Of a DNA stretch of 64,000 bases, positions 1-9,423 are shown one piece after another (the first letter of the stretch is position 1; every line of letters starts with the position of its first letter). This DNA is from Loripinus fragilis. Taxonomy: Eukaryota; Mollusca; Bivalvia; Lucinida; Lucinidae. Below the pieces are notes generated by a model that worked only from the letters and a program-made list of their open reading frames with translations, did no database searches and was not told the DNA's origin. The translations under genes and the position numbers were made by a program. The stretch is from contig OZ026516.1 of NCBI GenBank assembly GCA_964019695.1, forward strand, positions 95,852,368 to 95,916,367, written 5' to 3'.

Positions 1-139
1 CACTACTGGTAATAACAGGAGTATTCGATGGATCACAGCAAAGAAATGAACGTAGGTTCTTGAGGACTTTATTATTCGGACACGGATCTCGCGGTAAACA
101 TTTTCTCAACAATTTACACAAGGTCTTAGCTGCCTCTTT
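1..139 (-). CDS. BTAF1: BTAF1 exon 20 (partial, runs off the left edge)
   Basis: The acceptor TTTCAG is at 140-145 and the exon opens in phase 0 with KEAAKTLCKLLRKC, followed by DPCPNNKVLKNLRSFLC and CDPSNTPVIT. These match the BTAF1 stretch around the conserved CPNxKxxKNL motif in the HEAT-repeat region. No donor is seen, so the exon continues past base 1. The phase fits exon 19, which ends on a whole codon. Confidence 0.9.
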
Positions 140-784
140 CTGAAATCAGAGTGTCATAAAAATCAATCAGTTTGCATGAGACTAGTACCAAGGCCGGAAT
201 TTTTTAATTAGTTGAGCTACAAACCCTCCTACTGTAATTCTCCGGACTAGTAGAAATAAAATAGAATTTAATTTCTAAAATTATTTTTATATTCTATAAT
301 AATTTTACTATAAATATCATTTTTTTCATTGAAAAAAAATAATATGTTTTTGAGTTTCTGTCTAGCATTTTTGAGAGTGACACTGTTAAAAGTGATTGTC
401 CTGTCCCGCTTTTTAGCAAAATGATGAAATATTTAAAGATTTACCTTACTAGTTTTACTGTTTTTCTGGAGATATAAAAAAAAATCTCTGAAAAAAAGCT
501 ATGTAAATGACCAGTCAACATGTCATTTTCAGAGCTTTTTTTGTTTATTTTTTTTCATCCCTCGACCCTAGATCTGAAAAAAAATCCTGTAAATCAACTA
601 ATAAAAAAATCTGGCCTGATCACATAGTCAATCGAGAAAAGCCTAAACAATTTAAATTTCTTGTTTGGTATGCAGACAAAAAAGGACAGGTTAATGGTTA
701 GCTTCAGACCGGAGGGCATACACATCTGACCAGGAGAGGCTGTACAGGAACTTTGTATATGTACTCAAACAGTCACGTTTCTAT
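140..784. other. Intron 19, AT-rich, nothing recognised
   Basis: AT-rich sequence with short A and T runs. Neither strand shows an exon, RNA gene or clear repeat. The 64-codon plus-strand ORF here is low-complexity and looks accidental. Confidence 0.5.
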
Positions 785-1142
785 AGGGTTCATACAGGCA
801 AGTTTGAGTAAAATTCAAGGACTTCTAAAGGACTCTCCTATAGTTTTCAAGGACTAAAGAATCATGAAAACTACTGATTTAAGTGTTAGAATTCTACTTC
901 AGAAATGCTAGAAAATTAGTATAAGTTTGCTGTGCCCTTATTTGGTGCAGTACATGCTGCACCAAATAAAGGCACAGCAACTTTATACTGATTTAGTTCT
1001 CTATCAACAGTGTTAAGTCCTACATAAAATAGTAGAGTTCAAGGACTTTTGATTTTCCAGTACTTTTCAAGGCAGATTTGATTTTCAAGTACTTTTCAAG
1101 AAGCCCTCTATTCAAGTACTTTTCAAGCCTGTGCGAACCCTG
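785..1142. mobile_element. Palindromic MITE, family with AGGGTTCATACAGGC ends
   Basis: The left end AGGGTTCATACAGGC pairs with the right end GCCTGTGCGAACCCTG as terminal inverted repeats. The body is rich in 'caaggacttt' motifs. A central hairpin at about 927-981 (TTATTTGGTGCAG and its complement) marks the fold point. Other copies are at 33445-33817 and 47871-48137, and a split copy lies around 4170-4870. No ORF is present, so it is non-autonomous. Confidence 0.7.
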
Positions 1143-1339
1143 TCCTGTCTGGGTAATTGTTTGACTGAGGACTGCATGAGTATGTAATAATGGAATTTTT
1201 ATCACAAATGCATATAATCCATTCTTGGCATTACCATGCTAATCATGGACATATCCTGTTTGTAAAAGTGTGTAGATCCAGAACCTGGCCAGCTGATCAG
1301 GATCTACACTGTATTCCATTCTGCTTGTTTGTGTGTGTT

Positions 1340-1475
1340 TGTGTTTAACATCCCAACAACAGCTCAGGTCATATGGAGACAGAGCAATGGCTTAAAATCT
1401 AATCTGACGGAGCCAAGGAATGGACATGCTACCCCTGGTTTACAAGGCAAGTGGTTCCTCCATCACACCACAGTG
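1340..1475 (-). repeat. Degraded tRNA-derived SINE
   Basis: The minus strand reads GTGGTGTGATGGAGGAA, then CCTTGTAAACCAGGGGTAGC, resembling the tRNA-like heads at 29855-30024 and 54715-54865. Box A and box B are eroded. Confidence 0.45.
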
Positions 1476-2160
1476 GCACCTCCATTCTGTAAATGCATGG
1501 GAATAACTGATATTCCGCATGTAAACTAGTCAAGAGTTCTTATCGGCCAGGTGTGTTTTTACCAATTTTCTGAAAAGTTGTAAGCACTATATCAATTTCA
1601 TTTATATTACCGAATAGGCCGGCATATCAGTGAATGATACCAGAAAGCGGCTATGCAAAACTCATTAAATTGTATCCGGGAGGCTCTGCCGAAAACACGT
1701 ACCCTCAATTTCAAAATATACAAAAATTTGCATAGGATGGTGGGGTAGTTTTTGACACTTTGGCCAATAGTGACCAGTCTCATGCAGATGAAGTGTTCAT
1801 TTCAGCACTTTAGTGTTCAATATGAGTTTGGCTTTTGAAATGAAAAGGTTTTGTGTGTAAAAGGGGGTTATTTCAAAAAAGTCATGACTTGTAAATTGTG
1901 CTAAAATGCGAATTTTGAAAATGGGGGTACCAGTATTCAATTTGCCATCCTGCATGTACTGTTCAACATTTTGTCAATATCTTTACTGTCTAGGGTATAT
2001 AGCACGTCTGGCTATTTTGAGATGCAAAAAGAAGTCATGTCATTTTACGTTTTGAAGAAAATTAATAAAATGCAAGTGGCCGGTTAGAGCTTTTGGCTAG
2101 TATATATTGGATAAATATTTGGGAGGCATGTAGTACATAAAATATCTATCAGGATAAGGG
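1476..2160. other. Intron 19, no recognised content
   Basis: AT-rich sequence without exon-like ORFs. I see no repeat shared with the rest of the window. Confidence 0.4.
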
Positions 2161-2392
2161 TTGACCCTTTACTCCACACAAGCGCCTTTGGAGGCCTTTA
2201 AAATGTAAGATATTTAAAAATATTATGAAAAATGGAATATTTGCTCCTGGAGGAGCAAACATTCCATTTTCCATCATATTTAAAAAAACTGTTGAAATGT
2301 AAAAAATATTTTTTGGAAAATAATTGAAAATTTGAATTTTTTATAGAAAATGATGCAATGTTCTAAATATTGCATATGGGGTAAAGGGTTAA
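2161..2392. mobile_element. piggyBac-like palindromic MITE (CCCTTTACTCC ends)
   Basis: It begins TTGACCCTTTACTCC and ends GGGGTAAAGGGTTAA, suggesting a TTAA target site with one change on the left. A central palindrome of 'ttgctcctggaggagcaa' type sits at about 2240-2270. Relatives are at 8666-8886 and 53547-53780. Confidence 0.65.
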
Positions 2393-2765
2393 ATATGCCA
2401 GCTAAGTAATCAAGTGGGGCTAGAAATCTTGAGTGTTTCATCTGAAAATCCATAGATCTACCTCCATACATTGCATGTGTGGTCAGCAAAGGCTCAAACT
2501 AAATTGTGTAGAATCCTTGAAAACAGGCCCCGAGGTTATAAAACTTTTTTCATGATTTGGTATCCATGATACAAGTACAAGCTTTCACAAAAAAGCTTAC
2601 ATCACCGCTCGCAACTTATTTAAATGAACAACATATATAGGTATACCCTGCCTTTCACCTATTTTCTGGATCGTCAAATTCTGAATTTAAAAAAATTGAA
2701 CATAGGTTTTGCTTGAAACAGGAAATGCATACTGTTAGGTTCAAAACAACCAGGGTTTGTGGTTT

Positions 2766-3191
2766 CAGTATTTAGTGATACCTCAAGTGTTTATGTGGAT
2801 CTATTTCTGGCACATGCTGACAATTTCTAACCAATGTGGCAATTATTTGTTGATCCTCATACAGGCACCTGTGGAACTTTTTTTTTTTTGTTTGATTTGA
2901 TTCTTTACGTCCCATCAACAATCTTTCAGTTAAACAGGGACAGGTTTTCCTGGGTTGAACCAGTTCTAAGCTAGGATGAATGTATCTTGCTCAAGGACCA
3001 CAACCCAGTGACGCCGGTGAGGCTCGAACCTGTGACCCTTCAGTCTCGAGTCAAGCACTCTACCATTGCGCTCCCCATTCAGTATTTAGTGATACCTCAA
3101 AAGTCTACGTGGATCTATTTCTGGCACATGTTGACAATTTCTCACCAATGTGGCAATTATTTGTTGATCCTCATACAGGCACCTGTGGAAC
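2766..3191. repeat. Direct repeat of about 112 bp flanking a SINE
   Basis: Positions 2766-2877 and 3080-3191 are near-identical direct copies, both running from CAGTATTTAGTGATACCTCA to GGCACCTGTGGAAC, with the SINE at 2880-3080 between them. The repeat is far longer than a normal SINE target duplication, so it is more likely a segmental tandem duplication. Confidence 0.7.
2880..3080 (-). repeat. tRNA-derived SINE, family A
   Basis: On the minus strand the head is a tRNA-like module with box A (around TGGTAGAGTGC) and box B (GGTTCGAGCC). The tail is CAATCTTTCAG-type sequence ending GGGACGTAAAGAATC and an A-rich end. This is the commonest SINE of the window, with about nine copies. It has no coding capacity. 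Confidence 0.8.
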
Positions 3192-3213
3192 CAATTAGTA
3201 GATGACCTCATTG

Positions 3214-3637
3214 CAGGGTTCCAACAGAAATTCAAAAATACAATTCAATGATTTTTCCATGATTTTCCATGATCAACAATGTAATTTCCATGACTATTTA
3301 ATGCATGGCCTCCAACCTCCCCTTTTAGCAGCATCTTCACCATGTTGAGCATAAATGGGGAATGCAGCAACAACATCATACCTGTAGACCATGCATGCAT
3401 TTTGAAATAATTAAAACTTGAAACCACCAGTAGCCCGAAAACTAGCTGTCGGACATACAAGTGTCCGACAGCTGGTTATCTGGCTACTGGTGGTTTCGTC
3501 TTATTATTTCACAAAATTCCATGATTTTTCCATGATTATTCAGGTTTTTTTTCAAAGTCCATGATTTTTCCATGCATGGAACTTTTTTTAGTGATTTTCC
3601 AGGTTTTCCATGATTTCCAGAGCTTGTGGGAGCCCTG
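3214..3637. mobile_element. hAT-like MITE, CAGGGTTCC ends
   Basis: The ends are CAGGGTTCCAACAG and CTTGTGGGAGCCCTG. A perfect 6-bp target duplication, TCATTG, occupies 3208-3213 and 3638-3643. The interior is made of 'ccatgatttttccatg' motifs with a central hairpin near 3440-3495. Other copies are at 4347-4687 and 53084-53503. Confidence 0.75.
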
Positions 3638-3667
3638 TCATTGCCTCAGTGGTGAGGAATCAGAATA

Positions 3668-3862
3668 ATCACAACATATGAGAGTTTAAAAGCCAAAAAA
3701 TATTTATTTTCAGCCTTTAAGTGTTTATGCACAGGTGAAATTTCATGCTCAATTTAGTTGCGCATGAAAAAAAGTTTTATAACCTCAGGTCCAGGATAAC
3801 CCTTGCTCAGAACTCATCTGCAGAGGTATATTTTCTCTCTTCATAATACACTCCACTGAGCA
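3668..3862 (-). pseudogene. Decayed partial copy of BTAF1 exon 19 3' end and intron
   Basis: 3668-3862 aligns along its length with 3890-4087. The match covers the last part of exon 19 (shared core GTATATTTTCT and ATACACTCCA on the plus strand), its donor and about 150 bp of following intron. In this copy the donor GTAAGG has become GATGAG, so it should not be used. It is a tandem duplication of about 225 bp across an exon-donor boundary. Confidence 0.8.
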
Positions 3863-4044
3863 TGAAATTTATCATGCTCATAAAAGTTCAACAATCATGA
3901 TAAATACAGCATATGAGGGTTTTAAAGCATGATTTTTCAGCATTATAGTGTTTATGAGATATTTGAAATTTTATGCTCAGTTGAGTTGAGCATGAAAAAA
4001 GTCTTATGACCTCAGGGCCAAAATAACCATTGCTCAGTCCTTAC

Positions 4045-4155
4045 CTGAAGAAGTATATTTTCTTCCCTCTTAATACACTCCATTAGCGGGCGTATCACTG
4101 GATTAAGCTTATCTGGTACTGCATCCAGCACAACAACAGCTCTAGCAATACTAGA
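4045..4155 (-). CDS. BTAF1: BTAF1 exon 19
   Basis: It encodes SSIARAVVVLDAVPDKLNP followed by VIRPLMECIKREENILLQ, matching the family segment around LPEKLNPIIKPLMExIKKEEN. The donor GTAAGG is clear at 4039-4044. Two acceptors are possible: GCAG before 4155 (phase 0) or GTAG before 4162 (phase 2, adding VQ). The second pairs with the longer form of exon 18 and fits orthologue length better. The 3' end of this exon is duplicated at 3668-3862. Confidence 0.88.
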
Positions 4156-4169
4156 CTGCACCCTACAAT

Positions 4170-4870
4170 AAAGGCATTACAACAGTAGATACAAGTTAAT
4201 TACAAACACTGATTTACACATCAAAATTCCACTTCCAAAATGTTAGACTGAGCTAATCCACATCCAAAATGCTAGACTGAGTTAATGAAAAAATTAGTAT
4301 ATAATATTATTATACCTTTATTTGGTGCAGCATCTGCTGCAAAAAACAGGGTTCCCACACAAATTCAAAAACACAGTTCCATGATTTTTCCATGTTTTTC
4401 CACGAGCAACAATGTAATTTCCATGACTTTAAATGCCCTTTTAGCGGCATCTTCACCACGCTGAGATAAATGCTGAATGCAGCAACAGTAATGTATTTGT
4501 GTGTCTGACAGCTTGTTTTCTGGCTACTGGTGGTTTCATCAAATTATTTCAAATTATTTCACAAAATTCCATGATTTTTCCATGATTATTCAGGGTTTTT
4601 TTCAAATTCCATGATTTTTACATGCATGGAACTTTTTTTGGTGATTTTCCTGGTTTTCCATGATTTCCAGAACTTGTGGGAACCATGACAAAATAAAGAC
4701 AATTTTTTATATGATTAAGGTCTCCACAACCAGTGTTAAGTCAAACAGAAAATAGTAAATTTCAAGGTCTTAAGAGTAATTTTCCAGTTGTCCTTCAAAG
4801 CAGATTTAATTTTCAAGGACTTTTTAATAAAGCCCTCTATATTCAAGTACTTTTGAAGGCTGTGTCAAGT
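4170..4870. mobile_element. MITE of the GGTTCATACAGGC family split by another MITE
   Basis: The central hairpin of this family (TTATTTGGTGCAGCATCTGC) is interrupted at 4347 and the second arm resumes after 4687 with its typical 'caaggact' text. The outer ends are eroded, so the limits are approximate. Confidence 0.55.
4347..4687. mobile_element. hAT-like MITE (CAGGGTTCCCAC), nested
   Basis: The left end is CAGGGTTCCCACAC and the right end CTTGTGGGAACCATG, so the last bases have mutated from CCCTG. It sits in the loop of the older MITE at 4170-4870. The interior is the same as at 3214-3637 but shorter. Confidence 0.7.
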
Positions 4871-4932
4871 CTGTAGATTTTGATCAAGATCAAGACCCAA
4901 AATAATCAAGAGATCCAGCCAATGTACATTCT

Positions 4933-5167
4933 GAACCCTTTGTATGATGGAAACCCCTAAATGAGTACTTTTGCAAACAGTGAAGACCAAGTTGAAATGG
5001 CACAGAATGAAGCATTTCATAATGGTCTGCAACGTTTACCAAGACAAAATCAATAATACAATATTATTTGGAAATTATAACTGTGACCCCTCTAAATATA
5101 CAATGGAACATCTTGACTTTAGTGTACCAAACTTTACAGAAAATTCCATAGGTCTACAAAGGGTTAA
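4933..5167. mobile_element. piggyBac-like MITE with CCCTTTGTATG ends
   Basis: The ends are CTGAACCCTTTGTATG and CTACAAAGGGTTAA. It contains the subfamily block 'gcaaacagtgaagacc'. The better preserved relative is at 43396-43647. Similar degraded material continues to about 5394 and again at 5713-5900. Confidence 0.6.
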
Positions 5168-5394
5168 CCCTTTTAAGACCAATGAAATGGTCCATAAACT
5201 TTTATGCAGTTAGTTCAGAATGGTCCATTGTATATATCGAGGGGTTACAATTAAAATTTAAAAAAAAACAATTAAATTTCTTTCTCTGAAGATCAGTTTT
5301 GTCTTAGAAACAGTGCAGACCCTGATGAAATGCCTCATAATGCGGTCTTTCATCTGGGACTTCACTGTTTGCCATAGTACCCATTTAGGGGCTT

Positions 5395-5712
5395 CCAGTT
5401 TGTTTTGTTGCTTTACGTCCCAAGTCAACAGCTATGGTCATTGCGGGAGGGTCAGTTCACCTAACCACACTTTTTCCTGGGCAGGCTTGAACAAGCGGTT
5501 TACCAGTAATTCGTGCACATACTTTCGCTTGTAACTGACAACAACCCTTCTTGAATAAATCAGAGGAAGGAGGAGAATGACCGTAGAAATTATTTCATGA
5601 TCAATCTCCACGAAAGTATGGGACTGGGCCGGGATCGAACTCGCGACCCCTGGATCTGCAGGCAGACACACATCTGTAGCCAGACATGTTACCGACTGCG
5701 CTACACGGCCCG
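5395..5712 (-). repeat. tRNA-derived SINE, family B
   Basis: The minus strand starts CCGGGCCGTGTAGCGCAGTC (box A) and has GAGTTCGATCCCGG (box B). A body of about 240 bp ends in GACGTAAAGCAAC and an A-rich tail. A second copy of the same length is at 39010-39335. It shares the GGACGTAAAG tail motif with family A but not the head. Confidence 0.8.
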
Positions 5713-5940
5713 GTATATATTGAGGGATTAAAATTATAATTTCAAAAAAATATTAAATTTCTATCTCTGAAGATCAGTTTAGTCTTAGCAAACAGTGCAG
5801 ACCCTGATGAAATGCCACATAATGCGGCATTTCATCTGGGTCTTCACTGTTTGCCATTGTACCCATTTAGGAGTTTCCATTTCTAAAAGGGTTGATAGAA
5901 AACCAAAGTGTAACCATCCCATGATATGGCTTGTATATTT

Positions 5941-6177
5941 TGGCCTCGATGCGAGAAAACTTGTCTCCGGAGGTTTGCGAACAACACAGGCGCAGACCAG
6001 CCTGCGCATCTGCGCAGTCTGATCAGCGCCTTTGTTATTGCTTATTGGCAAGTATTATATATAGGCTTGCTACAAGCGAAATTTCAATTTTCTATCTAGT
6101 CTCAGTAGCTGAGGAGACTGGTTTGAATCTCGCTTTGTTGGAAACCCCGAAGACAGGTTTTGTCGTGACGAGGCCCA
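5941..6177. mobile_element. MITE with GGGCCTCGATG ends
   Basis: It begins TGGCCTCGATGCG and ends TGACGAGGCCCA, forming inverted terminal repeats. The interior has 'gcagaccagcctgcgcatctg' type text. The other copy, 40061-40305, matches along its whole length. The region 6178-6474 beyond it shows nothing recognisable. Confidence 0.65.
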
Positions 6178-6474
6178 TTTTTACCTGGTGGATAACACTT
6201 GTTGGTCGCACATAGTCTGGTTGATCAGGGTATGTAACTGTGATCGTCTATCTTCATATGTAGAAATACAATTTTTCTTTATCACACCTTTAACCTCATC
6301 ATACATGGTCGTCACTAGCAACAGGGCCTTGTCCAATGAAAGAAAAGACCTAAAGCAGAAATATACATTACCATATTACCCTAAATAAAAACACTGTATA
6401 TATAATTTTTTTCATTTATGGAAAACAGGGCACCAATTTTGAAAACAGTGTGGACCCAGATTATCTAACTTCTA

Positions 6475-6734
6475 CAGGGGACAAAAATATTTCAATATTG
6501 CACTTGTCCTGTAGGACGAGCGGCTTACAATTTTCACTCGTCCTGCAAACATGTGCACTTGTCCTTTAAAAACATATGCAATAAAGAACATAAGGGAGTA
6601 ATATGCAATATGACTTCCTCGAGTAATTCTCCCCAGAGCCCTCATACAACAGGATGAGTGCTTGGGAAGAATTACTCATCCTGTCTAGATTTCACTCGTT
6701 ATTACGAGCGGATGAGTAGAATTTTTGTCCCCTG
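6475..6734. mobile_element. 260-bp MITE, CAGGGGACAAAAAT ends, 5-bp TSD
   Basis: Perfect 14-bp terminal inverted repeats (CAGGGGACAAAAAT and ATTTTTGTCCCCTG) are flanked by TTCTA on both sides (6470-6474 and 6735-6739). The interior has repeated 'ctcgtcctg' and 'cttgtcct' motifs. The copy at 28898-29157 is exactly the same length. The CAGGG ends and 5-bp duplication suggest a hAT-type element; this is inference. Confidence 0.85.
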
Positions 6735-6948
6735 TTCTAATGACGCAAACAGATCAGAGTCCATGAATCCATATTACAACTGTGTAAGTACCAGGTTTAT
6801 AGCAAATAGGTAGTTCATGAAATAAAAGTTGGTGATAGCCATCAGTGTTAGATTTAGGCTTGGTTTTTACTGCGTCCCTGGGGCCCAGGGCATCAACAAA
6901 AGTTGAGTCTCATGCAAGTTTTACTGAGTCCTAGAAAGTTCCCAAACT

Positions 6949-6986
6949 GATAATTTTTTTTTTTTTTATTTTTTTTTTTTTTTTTT
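6949..6986. repeat. Poly-T tract
   Basis: A near-continuous T run in intron 18 with one interrupting A. The rest of 6735-7159 holds nothing else that I recognise. Confidence 0.9.
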
Positions 6987-7159
6987 TGGCAATGTTAAAC
7001 ACCTAAGAAGTTATGTAACTTAACTCAAACATTTTCAGTTGACACTGAGTGATTGATGACCAATAATAAAAGCAAGAAAGCAGTGATGGAGTCATTGACT
7101 ATTAAACTTCTTTGCTTATAAAAAGTCTTTGCTTGCCAAGTTGGCAACGACGACCATAC

Positions 7160-7312
7160 CATCTCAGACATTTAGTTCTTACTGCAACAGCTACCTCCTG
7201 AATCCCTAACTTTGTCTGCAGGGTTACAATATCATCATCAGGATCTATATTGATTTTATGATAAAAAATAATCTTCAGGGACAGAGATATAAGGTAATTT
7301 GTTAATCCTAAC
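7160..7312 (-). CDS. BTAF1: BTAF1 exon 18 (tentative)
   Basis: An open stretch behind the acceptor TTTCACAG at 7313, in the phase left by exon 17, reads through INIDPDDDIVTLQTKLGIQE and on to AVAV. Two donors both keep phase: GTAAGA at 7177-7182 (joining acceptor 4155) or GTATGG at 7154-7159 (joining acceptor 4162). The longer form gives a spacing to the next conserved block closer to orthologues. Similarity to the family is weak here, as expected for the least conserved linker. The evidence is mainly position and phase. Confidence 0.42.
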
Positions 7313-7406
7313 CTGTGAAACTTAAAATATAGAATGGACCATTTATACGTTTAATCATCAAACTGGGTGAAAGAATCTATTTGTCATAAAGGGGGGTTAT
7401 AGTTAC

Positions 7407-7576
7407 CCTGGTGGAATAATGTTATCCATACTAAGTCCCTGTTGTTTCAAACTAGCAATAAAATCCTTGCAGTCTGTTTGCATCCGTGTAAAGCCCATAG
7501 CTATCTCATCGTAATACACTGTCTCACTGAGGGTTTTCAGCAACTGAGATTTCAGGTCCGCAGGACAGAGGCATTC
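7407..7576 (-). CDS. BTAF1: BTAF1 exon 17
   Basis: It begins in phase 0 with ECLCPADLKSQLLKTLSE and contains YYDEIAMGFTRMQTDCKDFI, a strongly conserved BTAF1 block (YYDEIAxxFTRMQ). It ends DNIIPPG on donor GTAACT in phase 2. The acceptor tract is CCTATTTCAG. Just upstream lies the end of a mariner-like MITE (from 7590), so part of the pyrimidine-rich tract comes from a transposon end. Confidence 0.95.
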
Positions 7577-7589
7577 CTGAAATAGGACA

Positions 7590-7740
7590 TACAGTAAAAC
7601 CTGTCCCAGGCAGTCACTCAAAAGAAGACTTCAAGCCTGATAATTGCTAAATGCCGGTCCAAAGTATTGCAGAAGCATTCTGTCAGTAATACTTTCGATC
7701 TACACTAAGCTACCACCTGTCTTTAAAACCTGATTGGATA
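7590..7740. mobile_element. Degraded mariner-like MITE beside exon 17
   Basis: The left end TACAGTAAAACCTGT is intact and the central 'gtattgcagaagcattctg' hairpin is recognisable. The right end is eroded to CTTTAAAACCTG. Full-length relatives are at 28679-28888 and 35772-35989. Confidence 0.65.
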
Positions 7741-8665
7741 AAGTCAAATATTTGGGACAGTATGTCGAAATAGTTTAATGTCATCAATTACGTCACATTT
7801 CTTTGGATGATGTGTGCTTTATGAGACAAAACTACAGAGGTGCATTAGGATGGGGATAACCATGTTCAAAATTTTCATTTGTGGAGGTATATAATCTAAA
7901 CATTTGGAAATCACGTTTTACGACTCAGCTCGACGTAAAATTAAATTTCTAATGTTATATCCGAGGAAAAACCTCCCAAAATGAAACCTTTGAATACTTT
8001 TACCCCCTTATTGACCCTTTTAAAGTTATGATGTCTACCATGGCCAAAATGGCACAGTACGAATCATACGAGGTTCGAAAATATGCAACAATTTTCAGTT
8101 AAAATACGTATTTTGATACGAAAGATCACAATGAAATACCATGGTGAAAAATGGAAGTTTTACATTTTCTACCAACTATAGGCATATTATAATTGGTCCT
8201 GTAACTACAAAAAAAATCCTGCTGTTGCATTATCTGGGCCAAGGAGTGTTGTGCCCTCTCACGATCCGCATATCAGCCGTGGTTTGCTTCAGAAGTGCCT
8301 GAATACGCTAAGATGCAATTTCACATGATGACTTCACTTTAACATAACAATGACGTCACTTGACGACCATGTGCGTGAGTTCCAATACAACCAATGTATG
8401 TAGCCCTCATGTGACAGTCAAGGTAAGATAGCATGGGTTAGATAAGATTTTCTATCCCAGGGTAAAATCTCAGACATCCGTATCCGGTATGCAGGAATAA
8501 AGCAGTCTGATCAGAATCCTCCCTGCTTGCTATTCTGACAGGCATTTTGTGAATTCCTGCCTTGATAACCAACATTTAACTTGAGAACAAAAAAAGAAAA
8601 GTGTTCAAAATTATATAACCGTATGCATACCACCTTATTCATTAATTTTTTCAAGAAACTCAATA
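7741..8665. other. Intron 16, nothing recognised
   Basis: No exon-like ORF, tRNA-like fold or repeat shared with the rest of the window was seen. Confidence 0.4.
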
Positions 8666-8886
8666 TTAACCCTTTACTCCATAGGCTATTTTTAGATCAT
8701 GACATCATTTTCTACTTTTGGACAACATTTAAGAAAAAAAATAAAGTTTAGTTTTGAATATTTTTGAAAATATAATGGAAAAAGGAGCATTTGCTCCAAA
8801 AGAGCAAATGCTCCATTTTCCATAATATTTTCACATACATGATATTTCAAAGGCGTCAAAAGGTGTTATTATGGAGTAAAGGTTAG
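8666..8886. mobile_element. piggyBac-like palindromic MITE (CCCTTTACTCC)
   Basis: It is bounded by TTAA at 8666-8669 and an eroded TTAG at the right, with ends CCCTTTACTCCAT and ATGGAGTAAAGG. The centre is the palindrome 'gagcatttgctcc' and its complement near 8785-8815. Confidence 0.75.
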
Positions 8887-8978
8887 GGGTACACACTGAA
8901 AGCATCTCAAGGTGACACTTCAGGGAGCTCCAAAGCATGTTCATGAATAAGATATATCCTTACCATGGTTATCTGTCA

Positions 8979-9184
8979 GGGAGCACAGTGGCAAAGTGGT
9001 AGAGTACTAGACTGGAGACTGAGGGGCTGCCGGTTCAAGCCTTACCGGCATCACTACGTTGTGGTCCTTGAGCAAGACACATTTATACTAGCTTAGTACT
9101 GGTTCAACCCGGGAAGACCTGTCCCTGTTTAACTGAAAGATTGTTGACGGGACGTAAAGAATAAAATCAAACAAACAAAACAAA
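8979..9184 (+). repeat. SINE family A with clear target duplication
   Basis: Plus-strand copy: GGGAGCACAGTGG, box A GTGGTAGAGTAC, box B GGTTCAAGCC, tail GGGACGTAAAGAAT with AAACAAACAAAAC. A 14-bp target duplication, ATGGTTATCTGTCA and ATGGCTATCTGTCA, flanks it. This proves retroposition and fixes the family's ends. It is inserted only about 55 bp from the donor of exon 16. Confidence 0.9.
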
Positions 9185-9239
9185 ATGGCTATCTGTCAAT
9201 AGAAAAAGGACTTATCAAGTGCTTTGTCTAGCTTCTTAC

Positions 9240-9423
9240 CTGGTGCTGTGCCCAGTAATAGACCACCTCAGCCACAATAATTCGCTGTACAGCTGACTTG
9301 GTGTTTAAGTGAAAGACAAGTAGTTTACATAGGGAGGCAAGAGGTGTCTCAAGAGGTGTCTCACCCTCGGAGGGTTGGTTTGGCATAGGTTGTGATATGT
9401 AATTGCATAGATTCCCTAACATC
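9240..9423 (-). CDS. BTAF1: BTAF1 exon 16, first unit of the satellite
   Basis: Acceptor GTTTCAG, then phase 2 coding MLGNLCNYISQPMPNQ, ETPLETPLASLCKLLVF and the unique part HLNTKSAVQRIIVAE and VVYYWAQHQ, ending on donor GTAAGA. The family pattern is LLGALCxxI...LGQLLLFHLNSKSALQRI, so both halves belong to BTAF1. The first 113 nt (9311-9423) are identical in design to the 127-bp satellite units that follow to 21.5 kb; the last 71 nt are single copy. An internal 12-bp duplication gives ETPLETPL, and some satellite units have three copies of it. 61 codons, intact. Confidence 0.95.
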
